64,000 bases of DNA from the NCBI GenBank assembly GCA_963706555.1, contig OY970164.1:1426001-1490000 (forward strand), given 5' to 3'. A program made the position numbers and the translations under genes. Below, in pieces: positions 32,455 to 41,764 of this stretch (its first letter is position 1; the number at the start of each line of letters is the position of its first letter). The notes below the pieces were generated by a model. It did no database searches and had not been told where the DNA came from. It saw only the letters and a program-made list of their open reading frames with translations. The DNA comes from Bog-473 sp963706555. GTDB taxonomy: Bacteria; Actinomycetota; Acidimicrobiia; Acidimicrobiales; RAAP-2.

Positions 32455-33843
32455 TCAGGCGACGGAGAAGTCAGAGGCAGCGATGTGAGGGGCGGCGAAG
32501 TCAGCGCCGGAGAATTCGTCGGCAGCGACACCGCCGGCGCGCAAGCGCGAGATGAGCTCCATGGCCCGGAAGCCGATCTCCGCAGGGCCGACGGCGTCAG
32601 GCCGCATGAGGTTGGCCATGATCCGGAGCAACTGCGTCATGACGAGCTCGGAGTGCATCCCGATGCCCACACACAGCTTCATGGTGTCGGGGTTCGAGAT
32701 CATGCGGACGAAGGCCCGCGCCACCTTGTAGTAGGCCCCGTACGCCGCCTGCAGTTGCAGGTCGTACTCGTTGAGTGCCCGCGCCCCCTCGCCGGTGAGC
32801 GCGTGGCCCAGGGCGGCGGCGGCCAGGCGTCCGGTCTCGTAGCCGTAGGCGATGCCCTCGCCGTTGAACGGGTTGATGGTGCCGGCGGCGTCTCCCGCCA
32901 GGATCACGTTGGCGCCCGAGCGAGGCCCGATCGAGAGGCCCATGGGCAGTTTTCCCCCGGTCGGGGGGCCGAGGCAGGTCTCAGGGCGCAGACCCCATGA
33001 ATCGGGCGCGAACTCGACGAAGGCATCCATCAGGTGGGAGGTGTTGACCCCTTTCCAGCGCTGATCCGTGGAAAGGAGACCGACGCCGACGTTGACCCGG
33101 CCGTCGCCCAGCGGGAAGATCCAGCCGTACCCGGGGACGATGTTGCCCTCGGCGTCGCGGATGTCCAGATGGGACTCGATGAACGGATCGTCGTGCCGCT
33201 CCGAGGTGTAGTAGCCGCGCAGCGCCATGCCCAACGGGAGGTCCCGGCGACGATTGGTGCCGAGCATCCGGCCGACCCTCGAGTTGGCGCCGTCGGCGAC
33301 GACGACGTAGCGGGCGTGGATCTCGCTGGTGACACCGGACTCCTTGTCCTTGATGGTGACGCCGCGGAGTTGGGGGAGTTCCGACGATGAGGGTGACGCC
33401 GCCTCGTCGATGAGGGGGGCGACCACCTCGGTGCCGGCAAAAAGGGTGGCTCCGGCCTTGACCGCTCGCTCGGCGACGAGGCCATCGAGGTCATGGCGGG
33501 TGATCGTGTAGCCGTAGCTGGGGAAATTGGGGTGTGCCGGCCACTGCATCTCGATGAACTGGCCGAAGCCGTAGGCGCGCAGGCCGCTGTACTTGTGGGA
33601 GCCGGCCAGGGCATCCTCGAGTCCCATGTCGGCCAGCTGGCGCACGGCCCGGGGGGTCAGGCCGTCCCCGCAGGTCTTTTCCCGCGGAAAGTGCTTCTTC
33701 TCCACCACGGCCACGTCCCAGCCGGCGTCCGCCAGCCAGTACGCACACGACGATCCCGATGGGCCGCCGCCGACGACGACCACGTCGTAGACCTTGGTGG
33801 GCGGCGGGGCCTTGGCACGTGAGGAAGCGGCGCGTGGCGTCAC
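32455..33843 (-). CDS. Geranylgeranyl reductase family FAD enzyme (menaquinone side-chain reductase-like)
   Basis: A 462-residue flavoprotein. FAD-binding VVVVGGGPSGSSCAYWLADAGWDVAVVEK is followed by REKTCGDGLTPRAVRQL, typical of geranylgeranyl reductases; ANVILAGDAAGTINPFNGEGIAYG is the second FAD motif. Such enzymes saturate isoprenoid double bonds, in actinobacteria including menaquinone (MenJ-like). It is divergent from nuoA, 84 bases away, a neighbourhood seen in other actinobacteria, which fits a role in making the quinone that complex I reduces. GTG at 33843 is 6 bases after TACGAT (33855-33850), consistent with a leaderless mRNA. A longer open frame to 34821 runs antisense through nuoA and nuoB and is rejected. 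Confidence 0.88.
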   Translation of the reverse strand: MTPRAASSRAKAPPPTKVYDVVVVGGGPSGSSCAYWLADAGWDVAVVEKKHFPREKTCGDGLTPRAVRQLADMGLEDALAGSHKYSGLRAYGFGQFIEMQWPAHPNFPSYGYTITRHDLDGLVAERAVKAGATLFAGTEVVAPLIDEAASPSSSELPQLRGVTIKDKESGVTSEIHARYVVVADGANSRVGRMLGTNRRRDLPLGMALRGYYTSERHDDPFIESHLDIRDAEGNIVPGYGWIFPLGDGRVNVGVGLLSTDQRWKGVNTSHLMDAFVEFAPDSWGLRPETCLGPPTGGKLPMGLSIGPRSGANVILAGDAAGTINPFNGEGIAYGYETGRLAAAALGHALTGEGARALNEYDLQLQAAYGAYYKVARAFVRMISNPDTMKLCVGIGMHSELVMTQLLRIMANLMRPDAVGPAEIGFRAMELISRLRAGGVAADEFSGADFAAPHIAASDFSVA

Positions 33844-33849
33844 ACCTGC

Positions 33850-33930
33850 ATCGTAGGCCGGACCCAGGCTGTTTCCATCCCACCCAGGATGTGCCCAGGG
33901 AAAGGGTCGCATGGTAGAAACGCTGCCGTG
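33850..33930. promoter_or_regulatory. Divergent promoter region of the reductase and the nuo operon
   Basis: On the minus strand TACGAT (33855-33850) stands 6 bases before the reductase GTG; on the plus strand TAGAAA (33915-33920) stands 7 bases before the nuoA GTG (33928). The same TAGAAA-N7-GTG arrangement precedes ctaE at the right edge. No strong -35 is visible for either, so activators may be needed. No Rex site was recognised. Confidence 0.4.
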
Positions 33931-34380
33931 GACCAGTACCTCCCGATCCTCATCTTGGCGTTGCTCGGCTTCCTCTTCACCGTGTTCTCCCTCGTGAGCT
34001 CGGCCATGCTGGCGCCGAGGAAGAAGCCCACGGTGGCCAAGTTGTCCCCGTACGAGTGCGGCATCGTGCCTGATCGGGAACCGCCGCAGCGCTTCCCCGT
34101 ACGTTTCTACCTGGTCTCGATGATCTTCATCATCTTCGACATCGAGATCGTCTTCCTCTATCCGTGGGCTGTGGTGTTCCATCAGATCGCCGTCTTCGGG
34201 TTCGTCGAGGTCATCGTCTTCGCGGCCGTGGTCTTCGTCTCCTTCCTCTACCTGATCTCCAACGGCGCCCTCACCTGGGGCCCACCGAAGACCCTGCAGG
34301 CGGGCATGCCGGTCCGGACCTCGGACTCGACGATCTCGCGGATCAGCGCTGCACGCTCGCAACCTGGTCAGGCGGCCTGA
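33928..34380 (+). CDS. nuoA: NADH-quinone oxidoreductase subunit A
   Basis: A 150-residue membrane subunit of complex I with three helices: LPILILALLGFLFTVFSLV, YLVSMIFIIFDIEIVFLYPWAVVF and VEVIVFAAVVFVSFLYLI. The loop KLSPYECGIVPDREPPQRFPVRFYLV carries the conserved cysteine, which undergoes the active/deactive transition in other species. GTG at 33928 is chosen from the TAGAAA at 33915-33920. It is the first gene of nuoABCDEFGHIJKLMN; nuoB starts 4 bases after its stop. Confidence 0.95.
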   Translation: MDQYLPILILALLGFLFTVFSLVSSAMLAPRKKPTVAKLSPYECGIVPDREPPQRFPVRFYLVSMIFIIFDIEIVFLYPWAVVFHQIAVFGFVEVIVFAAVVFVSFLYLISNGALTWGPPKTLQAGMPVRTSDSTISRISAARSQPGQAA

Positions 34381-34383
34381 GGC

Positions 34384-34944
34384 GTGGGACTCGAGGACCT
34401 GCAGCACAACTTCCTCACCGGGAGGATGGAAGACCTGGTGAAGTGGGCCAGGCGCAACAGTGTGTGGCCGGCGACCTTCGGGCTGGCGTGCTGTGCCATT
34501 GAGATGATGTCGGTGGGCGCAGCGGACTTCGACATCAGCCGGCTGGGCATGGAGGTCTTCCGGGCCTCGCCCCGTCAGGCCGACCTCATGATCGTGGCGG
34601 GGCGCGTCTCGCAGAAGATGGCCCCGGTCCTGCGCCAGGTCTACGACCAGATGATGGAGCCCAAGTGGGTCATCTCCATGGGTGTCTGCGCCTCGACCGG
34701 GGGCATGTTCAACAACTACGCCATCGTCCAGGGCGTCGACCAGATCGTGCCGGTCGACGTCTATGCGCCCGGCTGCCCGCCTTCCCCCGAGACCCTGCTG
34801 CACGCCATCCTCACCTTGCACGAGAAGATCCGGACCGGCGAGATCACCCGCCGCCCCGGTAGCAGTGTCCCCGCCGGCGAGCAGGCAACCGGTGGATGGG
34901 TGCCCACTGTGCCCAATGCCGTGCGGGTGGCCACGCCCCGGTGA
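34384..34944 (+). CDS. nuoB: NADH-quinone oxidoreductase subunit B (N2 cluster)
   Basis: A 186-residue peripheral subunit carrying iron-sulfur cluster N2, the direct donor to quinone. The four cysteine ligands are in GLACCAIEMMS (adjacent pair), SMGVCASTGGMFNNYA and YAPGCPPSPETL. An N-terminal amphipathic segment and a C-terminal tail of 30 residues (RRPGSSVPAGEQATGGW) follow the usual pattern. GTG at 34384; its stop overlaps nuoC by 4 bases. Confidence 0.97.
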   Translation: MGLEDLQHNFLTGRMEDLVKWARRNSVWPATFGLACCAIEMMSVGAADFDISRLGMEVFRASPRQADLMIVAGRVSQKMAPVLRQVYDQMMEPKWVISMGVCASTGGMFNNYAIVQGVDQIVPVDVYAPGCPPSPETLLHAILTLHEKIRTGEITRRPGSSVPAGEQATGGWVPTVPNAVRVATPR

Positions 34945-35468
34945 GCGACGTGGACGTCGATTCCTCGGCCGGTGCAGCCGGTGCGCTGCTGGCCGTCCTG
35001 CCTGACGTGCCGCGCCTGCCCGACCGCTCGGTGAGCCAGCTGGCCTTCCCGCACCGCGAGACCTACCCGCAGATGGTCCAGGCCTTCAAGGACGCCGGCT
35101 TCGAGACCTGTGCCGACTTGTGCGCCGTGGACTACCTGACCCACCCGGGCCGGTCGCTGCCGGACGGGGTCAAGGCGGAGCGCTTCGAGGTCGTGGTCAA
35201 CCTGTTGTCGCTGTCCATGCGCCAGCGGGTCAGGGTCCGGGTGCAGGTCCCCGAACAGGATCCCGTGGTCAGCACGCTGACCGACATCTACCCCGGCACC
35301 GACGCCATGGAGCGCGAGGCCTACGACATGGTCGGCATCATCTTCGCGGGGCATCCGGACCTGACCCGGATTTTGATGCCCGAGGACTGGGAGGGCCATC
35401 CCCTCCGCAAGGACTTCGGCGTCGGCCGGGTCCCGGTTCAGTTCAAGGAAGCGCCGGGACCTCGATGA
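34941..35468 (+). CDS. nuoC: NADH-quinone oxidoreductase subunit C
   Basis: A 175-residue peripheral arm subunit (30-kDa type). The diagnostic C-terminal motif is DIYPGTDAMEREAYDMVGIIFAGHPDLTRILMPEDWEGHPLRKDF. The first 30 residues (SDVDVDSSAGAAGALLAV) are variable. GTG at 34941 overlaps the nuoB stop (GTGA) and its own stop overlaps nuoD (ATGA), indicating coupled translation. Confidence 0.96.
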   Translation: MSDVDVDSSAGAAGALLAVLPDVPRLPDRSVSQLAFPHRETYPQMVQAFKDAGFETCADLCAVDYLTHPGRSLPDGVKAERFEVVVNLLSLSMRQRVRVRVQVPEQDPVVSTLTDIYPGTDAMEREAYDMVGIIFAGHPDLTRILMPEDWEGHPLRKDFGVGRVPVQFKEAPGPR

Positions 35469-36919
35469 GCGAGCACGACCCGCAGGAGGAGCAGTCGACG
35501 GCGACGGCCGCGGCCGAGGGCGTCGACGAGTTCGAATCCGAGGACTTCTCCGACGAAGGCCTCCGCCGGGTGGGGCTCGAGCGCCATGGCATCGACCAGG
35601 CGTCGCTGGTGGCCGAGACCGCCGAGGGCGCCCAGGAATTGCTGCCCCGCGACAGCACTGCGAGCAGCGAGCTGCGGCGAGAGGTCGGGGCCGTCCTGCG
35701 CCTGCCCGAGGGGAATTTCATCAACCCGGCCGACATCGACATCGAGCGTCGCGACGACGAGACGATGATCATCAACATGGGCCCCCAGCACCCCTCGACC
35801 CACGGCGTGTTGCGCCTGATGCTCGAGCTCGACGGCGAGACCGTGCTGCGGACCAAGCCGATCATCGGGTACCTCCACACCGGCATGGAGAAGACCGGCG
35901 AGGAGCTGACCTACGTCCAGGGCTCCACCAACGTCACCCGCATGGACTACCTGTCGCCCCTCACCAATGAACTGGTGTTCTCCCTGGCCACCGAGGCCTT
36001 GCTGGGCGTCGAGCTCCCGCCGCGCGCGGTGTGGATCCGCATGCTGATGGCGGAGCTGCAGCGGGTGTCCTCCCACCTCATGTGGATGGCCACCAACGGT
36101 ATGGACCTGGGATCCACGTCCATGATGATCTACGGCTTCCGCGAGCGCGAGATGGTGCTGGCCTTCTTCGAGAAGACGACCGGCTTGCGGATGAACCACA
36201 ACTACATCCGGCCCGGCGGGGTGGCCGCCGACCTGCCCGACGGGTGGGAGGACGACGTCGACGTCATCTGCGACACCGTGCTGACGCGCACCTTCGAGTA
36301 CGACGAGCTCCTCACCGGGCAGCCCATCTTCCGTGAGCGCACCGAGGCCGTGGGCAACATCACCGCAGAAGAGGCGCTGGCGCTGTCGGTGACCGGGCCG
36401 ATCTTGCGCTCGACCGGCGTGCCGTGGGACCTTCGGCGCACCATGCCGTACCTCGACTACGACAAGTTGGACTTCGACGTGATCGTTGGCTCCTACGGTG
36501 ACAACTTCGATCGCTACTCCGTGCGCCTGAACGAAATCCGCGAATCCATAAAGATGATCCGCCAGATCGCCGACCGCATGCCCGCCGGTGACTACCGCGT
36601 GCAGGACCGCAAGGTCACCCCGCCGCCGCGGGCGCGCATCGACGAGAGCATGGAGGCGTTGATCCACCACTTCAAGATCTTCACCGAGGGCTTCCGGGTG
36701 CCCGAGGGCGAGGTCTATGTGGCGATCGAGTCCCCCCGGGGCGAGTTGGGCTGCTACATGGTCTCGGACGGGACGTCCAAGCCGTACCGGATGCACATAC
36801 GCGGACCGAGCTTCGTCAACCTCCAGGCACTGCCCGTCTTGTTGCGCGGCGGGCTCATGGCCGATGCTGTCGCCGTGATCTCGTCGGTGGACCCCGTCAT
36901 GGGTGAGGTCGACCGATGA
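35465..36919 (+). CDS. nuoD: NADH-quinone oxidoreductase subunit D with long acidic N-terminal extension
   Basis: A 484-residue peripheral subunit (49-kDa type) shaping the quinone site. The conserved part begins at MIINMGPQHPSTHGVLRLMLELDGE (about residue 101) with GYLHTGMEKTGEEL and ends RGPSFVNLQALPVLLRGGLMADAVAVISSVDPVMGEVDR. Before this is an extension of about 95 residues rich in Glu, Asp and Ala (EHDPQEEQSTATAAAEGVDEFESEDFSDEG), not needed for the family fold. ATG at 35465 overlaps the nuoC stop. Confidence 0.95.
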   Translation: MSEHDPQEEQSTATAAAEGVDEFESEDFSDEGLRRVGLERHGIDQASLVAETAEGAQELLPRDSTASSELRREVGAVLRLPEGNFINPADIDIERRDDETMIINMGPQHPSTHGVLRLMLELDGETVLRTKPIIGYLHTGMEKTGEELTYVQGSTNVTRMDYLSPLTNELVFSLATEALLGVELPPRAVWIRMLMAELQRVSSHLMWMATNGMDLGSTSMMIYGFREREMVLAFFEKTTGLRMNHNYIRPGGVAADLPDGWEDDVDVICDTVLTRTFEYDELLTGQPIFRERTEAVGNITAEEALALSVTGPILRSTGVPWDLRRTMPYLDYDKLDFDVIVGSYGDNFDRYSVRLNEIRESIKMIRQIADRMPAGDYRVQDRKVTPPPRARIDESMEALIHHFKIFTEGFRVPEGEVYVAIESPRGELGCYMVSDGTSKPYRMHIRGPSFVNLQALPVLLRGGLMADAVAVISSVDPVMGEVDR

Positions 36920-37590
36920 GCCATCTGTCGGCAGATCTGATGGAACAGGCGAGGGGACTGGTCGCCCTCTACCCCGAGCCGCGCTCGGCGCTGATCCCGC
37001 TGTGCCACCTGGCCCAAGAGCAGGACGGCTGGTTGCGCCCCGAGGCCATGAGCGAGATCGCCGTTCTGGTCGGGGTGACCGCGGCCGAAGTGCGGGGCAC
37101 GGCGACGTTCTACGACATGCTGCATACCGAGCCGGTGGGCACCTATGTGGTGTCGGTGTGCACGAACATCGCCTGCCTGCTGGGTGGGGCCCAGGAGCTG
37201 CTCGAGCATGCGGAGTCGTCGCTCGGCGTGCGCGCCGGTGGCACGACGACGGATGGCGTGTTCACCCTCGAGGAGTCCGAGTGCCTGGCCGACTGCGACC
37301 GCACGCCGTGCGTGCAGGTCAACCACCGCTACGTCGGCGGTCAGACGGCGGAGAGCTTCGACCAGTTGCTGACCGACCTGCGCAGCGGGGCATTGGCCGA
37401 CAACGTGCCGTCGCACGGCACGTTGGTGCGCGTACGCCGGAGCGTGGGGCTCGAGGCCGACAGAGCGGCAATCGTCGAGGAGCGGGCGGCCATGGCCCAG
37501 GCGCAAGCGACGCGGGCCGAAGCGGCTGCGAAAGCTGCGGAGGACGCGAAAGCGGCGGAAGCGCCGAAGACCGGCGAGGGAGCATCCTGA
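36916..37590 (+). CDS. nuoE: NADH-quinone oxidoreductase subunit E (2Fe-2S, N1a)
   Basis: A 224-residue thioredoxin-like subunit of the NADH-oxidising module. The 2Fe-2S ligands are CTNIAC and ECLADCD. GWLRPEAMSEIAVLVGVTAAEVRGTATFYDML is the family helical domain. The C-terminal 50 residues (AAMAQAQATRAEAAAKAAEDAKAAEAPKT) are an Ala-rich charged helix absent from shorter homologues. ATG at 36916 overlaps the nuoD stop; its own stop overlaps nuoF (TGATG). Confidence 0.95.
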   Translation: MSHLSADLMEQARGLVALYPEPRSALIPLCHLAQEQDGWLRPEAMSEIAVLVGVTAAEVRGTATFYDMLHTEPVGTYVVSVCTNIACLLGGAQELLEHAESSLGVRAGGTTTDGVFTLEESECLADCDRTPCVQVNHRYVGGQTAESFDQLLTDLRSGALADNVPSHGTLVRVRRSVGLEADRAAIVEERAAMAQAQATRAEAAAKAAEDAKAAEAPKTGEGAS

Positions 37591-38894
37591 TGGCGATCAC
37601 CGATGCCCCGAAGATCGTCACGGCCCGGATCGGCTACGAGGACTCACACACGCTGGAGCGCTACCTCGCCACCGGCGGCTACGAGGCGCTGCGCAAAGCA
37701 CTCACCATGACGCCCGAGGCTGTGGCCCACGAAGTGGACACGGCCAGCCTGCTGGGGCGGGGCGGGGCGGGCTTCCCGGCCGGTCGCAAGTGGGCGCTGT
37801 TGAACAAGAAGCCGGTCACCTACCTGGCCATCAACGGGGACGAGAGCGAGCCGGCCACCTTCAAGGACCATCTCCTCATTGAGCGCGACCCCCACCAGAT
37901 CATCGAAGGCGTGTTGATCTCGGCCTACGCCCTCCAGGTCAGCCAGGCCTTCATCTACCTGCGCGGTGAGTTCGCACTCGGGCTCGAACGGCTGCAGACG
38001 GCGCTGAACGAGGCATATGCCCACGGTGCCATCGGCGCCGACATTTTCGATTCGGGCTTCTCCATCGATGTCGTCCTGCACCCCGGTGCGGGCGCCTACA
38101 TCTGCGGCGAGGAGACGGCGCTGCTCGAATCGCTGGAGGGCAAGCGCGGCTTCCCGCGGATAAAGCCCCCGTTCTTCCCGGCCTCGATCGGACTGTACGG
38201 CCAGCCCACCGTCGTGAACAACGTGGAGACGATGGCCAACATCCCCTGGATCGTCAACAACGGCGGGGCCGCGTTCGCCGCCCTGGGCGAAGGCCGCTCG
38301 ACCGGGACGCGGCTCTTCGCATTGGCCGGGCATGTGCACAATCCTGGGGTTTACGAGCTCGAGATGGTGAAGACCACCTTCCGTGACCTCATCTATGCGC
38401 CCGTGCTCGGTGGGGGGATACGAGGCGGCAACACGCTCAAGGCGTTCATCCCGGGCGGCGTCTCCGCGCCGTGGTTCGGTCCCGATCAGGTCGACCTCCC
38501 GCTGGGCCAGGACGAGGTCGGGCAAGCCGGCTCCATGCTCGGCTCGGGCTCGATCGTCGTCATGGACTCCGCCACCTGTGTGGTCCGGGCAGCCTGGCGC
38601 ATCACCAAGTTCTTCTCCCGCGAGTCGTGCGGACAGTGCACGCCCTGCCGTGAGGGATCCGGTTGGCTCGAGCGGATCATGTACCGAATTGAGAATGGCG
38701 CCGGACGCGAGGAAGATCTCGACCTTCTCATGGATCTGTGTGACAACATCTCGCCCGGCGTGGCCTGGCCGCCACAGCAGACGACCATCTGCGTGCTCGG
38801 CCCGTCCATACCCTCGTCGATCGCCTCGGCCATCCGCATGTTCCGCGACGAGTTCCTCGTGCACGTGAAAGAGGGGGGGTGCCCCTTTGACTGA
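37590..38894 (+). CDS. nuoF: NADH-quinone oxidoreductase subunit F (NADH, FMN and N3 site)
   Basis: A 434-residue subunit that binds NADH and FMN. GRGGAGFPAGRKW is the NADH-binding loop, NGDESEPATFKDH and EETALLESLEGKRG the FMN and NADH contacts, and SCGQCTPCREG with a later cysteine (LCDNISPGVAW) hold 4Fe-4S N3. ATG at 37590 shares its first base with the nuoE stop. Open frame extends upstream to 36903 only as a shadow of nuoE. Overlaps nuoG by 8 bases. Confidence 0.96.
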   Translation: MAITDAPKIVTARIGYEDSHTLERYLATGGYEALRKALTMTPEAVAHEVDTASLLGRGGAGFPAGRKWALLNKKPVTYLAINGDESEPATFKDHLLIERDPHQIIEGVLISAYALQVSQAFIYLRGEFALGLERLQTALNEAYAHGAIGADIFDSGFSIDVVLHPGAGAYICGEETALLESLEGKRGFPRIKPPFFPASIGLYGQPTVVNNVETMANIPWIVNNGGAAFAALGEGRSTGTRLFALAGHVHNPGVYELEMVKTTFRDLIYAPVLGGGIRGGNTLKAFIPGGVSAPWFGPDQVDLPLGQDEVGQAGSMLGSGSIVVMDSATCVVRAAWRITKFFSRESCGQCTPCREGSGWLERIMYRIENGAGREEDLDLLMDLCDNISPGVAWPPQQTTICVLGPSIPSSIASAIRMFRDEFLVHVKEGGCPFD

Positions 38895-41764
38895 TGACCT
38901 GAGCTTCACCCTCGACGGGCGCACCGTGTCGGCCAAGCCGGGCGAACTCCTGATCGCAGCCGCGGAGCGGGCCGGGACCTATATCCCACGGTTCTGCTAC
39001 CACCCGCGGATGGAGCCCGTCGGCATGTGCCGCATGTGCCTGGTCGAGGTGGACAGCCCACGCGGGGCCACGCTGCAGCCCGCCTGCTTCATCCCGGCCG
39101 CCGAAGGGATGTCCGTCACGACCGACTCGGAAAAGGTCAAGAAGGCGCAGGACGGCGTCCTCGAGTTCCTCCTGGCCAACCACCCGCTCGATTGCCCCGT
39201 CTGCGACAAGGGCGGCGAGTGCCCGTTGCAGGACCAGACCCTGGCGTACGGCCCCGGTGAGAGTCGTTTTGTTGAGGAAAAGCGCCATTTCGAGAAGCCG
39301 ATCGCCATTTCCGACCTGGTGCTGCTCGATCGCGAGCGCTGCATTCAGTGCGCCCGTTGCACCCGGTTCGCGTCTGACGTCGCGGGCGAGGCTCAGATCG
39401 ACTTCGCCGGGACGGGGCGAGAGTGTGGAAGTCGCCACCTTCCCGACAGAGCCGTTCTCGTCGTACTTCAGCGGCAACACGGTGCAGATCTGCCCGGTCG
39501 GTGCCCTCACTGCGACGCCGTACCGGTTCACGGCCCGTCCCTGGGACCTGGACCAGGTGGAGTCGACGTGCACCACCTGCTCGGTCGGGTGCCGGGTGGC
39601 GGTGCAGTCCTCCTCCAACCGGTTGACCAGGCTGCTGGGCATCGACTCGGACCCGGTCAACCACGGCTGGCTGTGCGACAAGGGGCGGTTCGTCTTCGAA
39701 TCGGTCAATGGGGATGAAATCGACAACTCGCCGACCGACGCGGCCCTGGCCGACGAGGCCGTCGATGTGGCACCGGCCACGGCCGGCCAGGTGGTCAGCC
39801 TCGGCGCGACGCGCGGGCAGTTCCTCGGCGAGGCGCACGAGACGGGTCGCTTCGAGCACGGCCGGCTCGTCGAGCCGAAGGTTCGCAAGAACGGCGAGCT
39901 TGTCGCCGTCAGTTGGGGCGAGGCGTTGGCCGCAGCGGCCAACGGGCTGCAGTCGGCACAGGGCGCCGGCGGGTCCGGCAGCGTCGCCGTGATCGGTGGG
40001 GCCCGCCTGACCAATGAGTCCGCCTACGCCTGGGCCAAGTTGGCCAAGGGCATCCTCGGCACGGACTCGGTCGACGCCCAATTGGGCGACGGGCTCCCCG
40101 CCGAATTGGTCCTCGGTCTGCCGCGGGCCACGATCGACGCCGCGTGTGCGGCCCCGGTCCTCCTCACCCTCGCCGGCGATCTGCGCGAGGAGCTCCCCGT
40201 CCTCTTCCTGCGCTTGCGCGAGGCGGTGGTGGGCGCAACGACCTTGATCGAACTGACCCCGACGCCGACCGCGCTGACGGCACTGTCGGTCGCGTCGCTC
40301 GGCATCCGTCCCGGCGAGGCCCCAGTGGTCGCTCGCGCACTCTGCGGTGACGACGCGGCGATGACCGCTCTCGGCACGCACCCCGAGGGGTCATCGGTGA
40401 GCGACGAGGTGCTCGCGTCGGCGCGCCAGGCGCTGTTGCAGCACGGTGGTGAGGGTGGCGAGGGCGTCGTGATCGTCCTGGGCCGTCCCTCGTACGCCGA
40501 ATCGGGCGACGCGGTGGCCGAGGCGGCCCACGTCCTGGCGCAGGCTCTGCCCAAGGCCACCTTCCTCCCGGCGCTCCGCCGGGGCAACGTGTTCGGCGCG
40601 CTGGACATGGGCCTGGCACCGGGCCTCCTTCCGGGCCGGGTGGGCCTCGAGTCAGGTCGCGAGTGGTTCACGGCGGCCTGGGGCGCTGTGCCGACGAGGG
40701 CCGGGCTCGATACCGCAGGCATCCTCTCCTCCATGGCCGGCGAGACCGGTGACACCGGTGACAGCGGCAGCGGCGACCAGAGCACCCCGGTCACCTCGCT
40801 GATCTTGTTGGGCGCCGACCCGCTGAGCGACTTCCCCGATCGTGCGGTGGCCGAGAAGGCGTTGGGGGCCGGCCACTTCATCGTGGCGGTCACAGGGCAT
40901 CCCTCGGAGTCGGTCGACGCCTACGCCGATGTCGTCCTGCCCTGCGCCGTAGCGCACGAGCGCCCCGGCACGACGACCAACATCGAAGGCCGTGTCACCC
41001 GGCTGGGCCAGAAGCTCACGGCGCCGGGGTTCGCGTGGCCGGACTGGATGATCGCGGCGGAACTGGCCGCAGCCCTCGGGAACGACCTTGGTGTCACCAG
41101 CGCCAACGACCTCGCCGAGGAGCTGCACCTGACCGCACCCGCGTACTTCGGCCTGACCCAGGCCGTGCTCCATTCGGACGCGGCGCATGACGGGGTCCTG
41201 CTGCCGATCGTGGCTGGAGCGCCAGAACCGCACGACGTCGACCCCATCGACCCCATCGCCCTGCCCGGTGTCGAATCGGTGGAGCGACAAGGTGCCCCAC
41301 CCCGTAGCGGTTCGGCCGGCGGTGACGGCACCGTCAGCGCTCGCATCGCCGCGCTCGGAGCTCCACCGGCGCTGCTCTCGGGCCTTCCTGCATCGAGCGG
41401 CGCCGAGACGCATCTCCCGCCCGCGGACAACTACGCCCTCCGTCTCGTGGCCACCCGTCGCCTTTACGACGCCGGCAGCTCGGTCACCGGGTCCCCCTCG
41501 CTCACGCCACTAGTGCCGGCTTTGGTGGCGAGGGCCAACCCCTACGACCTCGACCGGCTGGGGGCCAAGACCGGCGACCAGGTCCGCGTGCGTTCGGCCC
41601 GGGGTGAGCTGGTGCTGGCGGCCGAAGCGGACGGCGGCATCCCGCGCGGTGCGGTGGCGGTCGACTTCAACGTGCCCCATGGAACGGGGACTCCTGGCAA
41701 CGCCGTGGCTACTCTCATCGACAGCCGCAACACGGTGACCGACGTGCGACTGGAGTCCGTGTGA
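38887..41764 (+). CDS. nuoG: NADH-quinone oxidoreductase subunit G, interrupted by an apparent 1-base frameshift
   Basis: About 958 residues after correction. The 2Fe-2S domain (CYHPRMEPVGMCRMCLVEV, LQPAC), the His-type cluster HPLDCPVCDKGGECPLQD, and CIQCARCTRF precede the break; NTVQICPVGALT and CTTCSVGC (N7 site) and the molybdopterin-like domain follow in the next frame. The sequence at 39409-39416 has one base too many: removing one G from the GGG at 39409-39411 gives FAGRGESVEVATF, the family consensus. The TTG start at 38887 is supported by a G-rich ribosome site (38871-38879). The C-terminal third holds an insertion rich in Gly, Asp and Ser (about 600-620). Stop overlaps nuoH (GTGTGA). 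Confidence 0.93.

Noticed and set aside
33844..34821. Long N-terminal extension of the geranylgeranyl reductase
   Set aside because: It is antisense to nuoA and nuoB, and the FAD motif begins just after GTG 33843 as expected.
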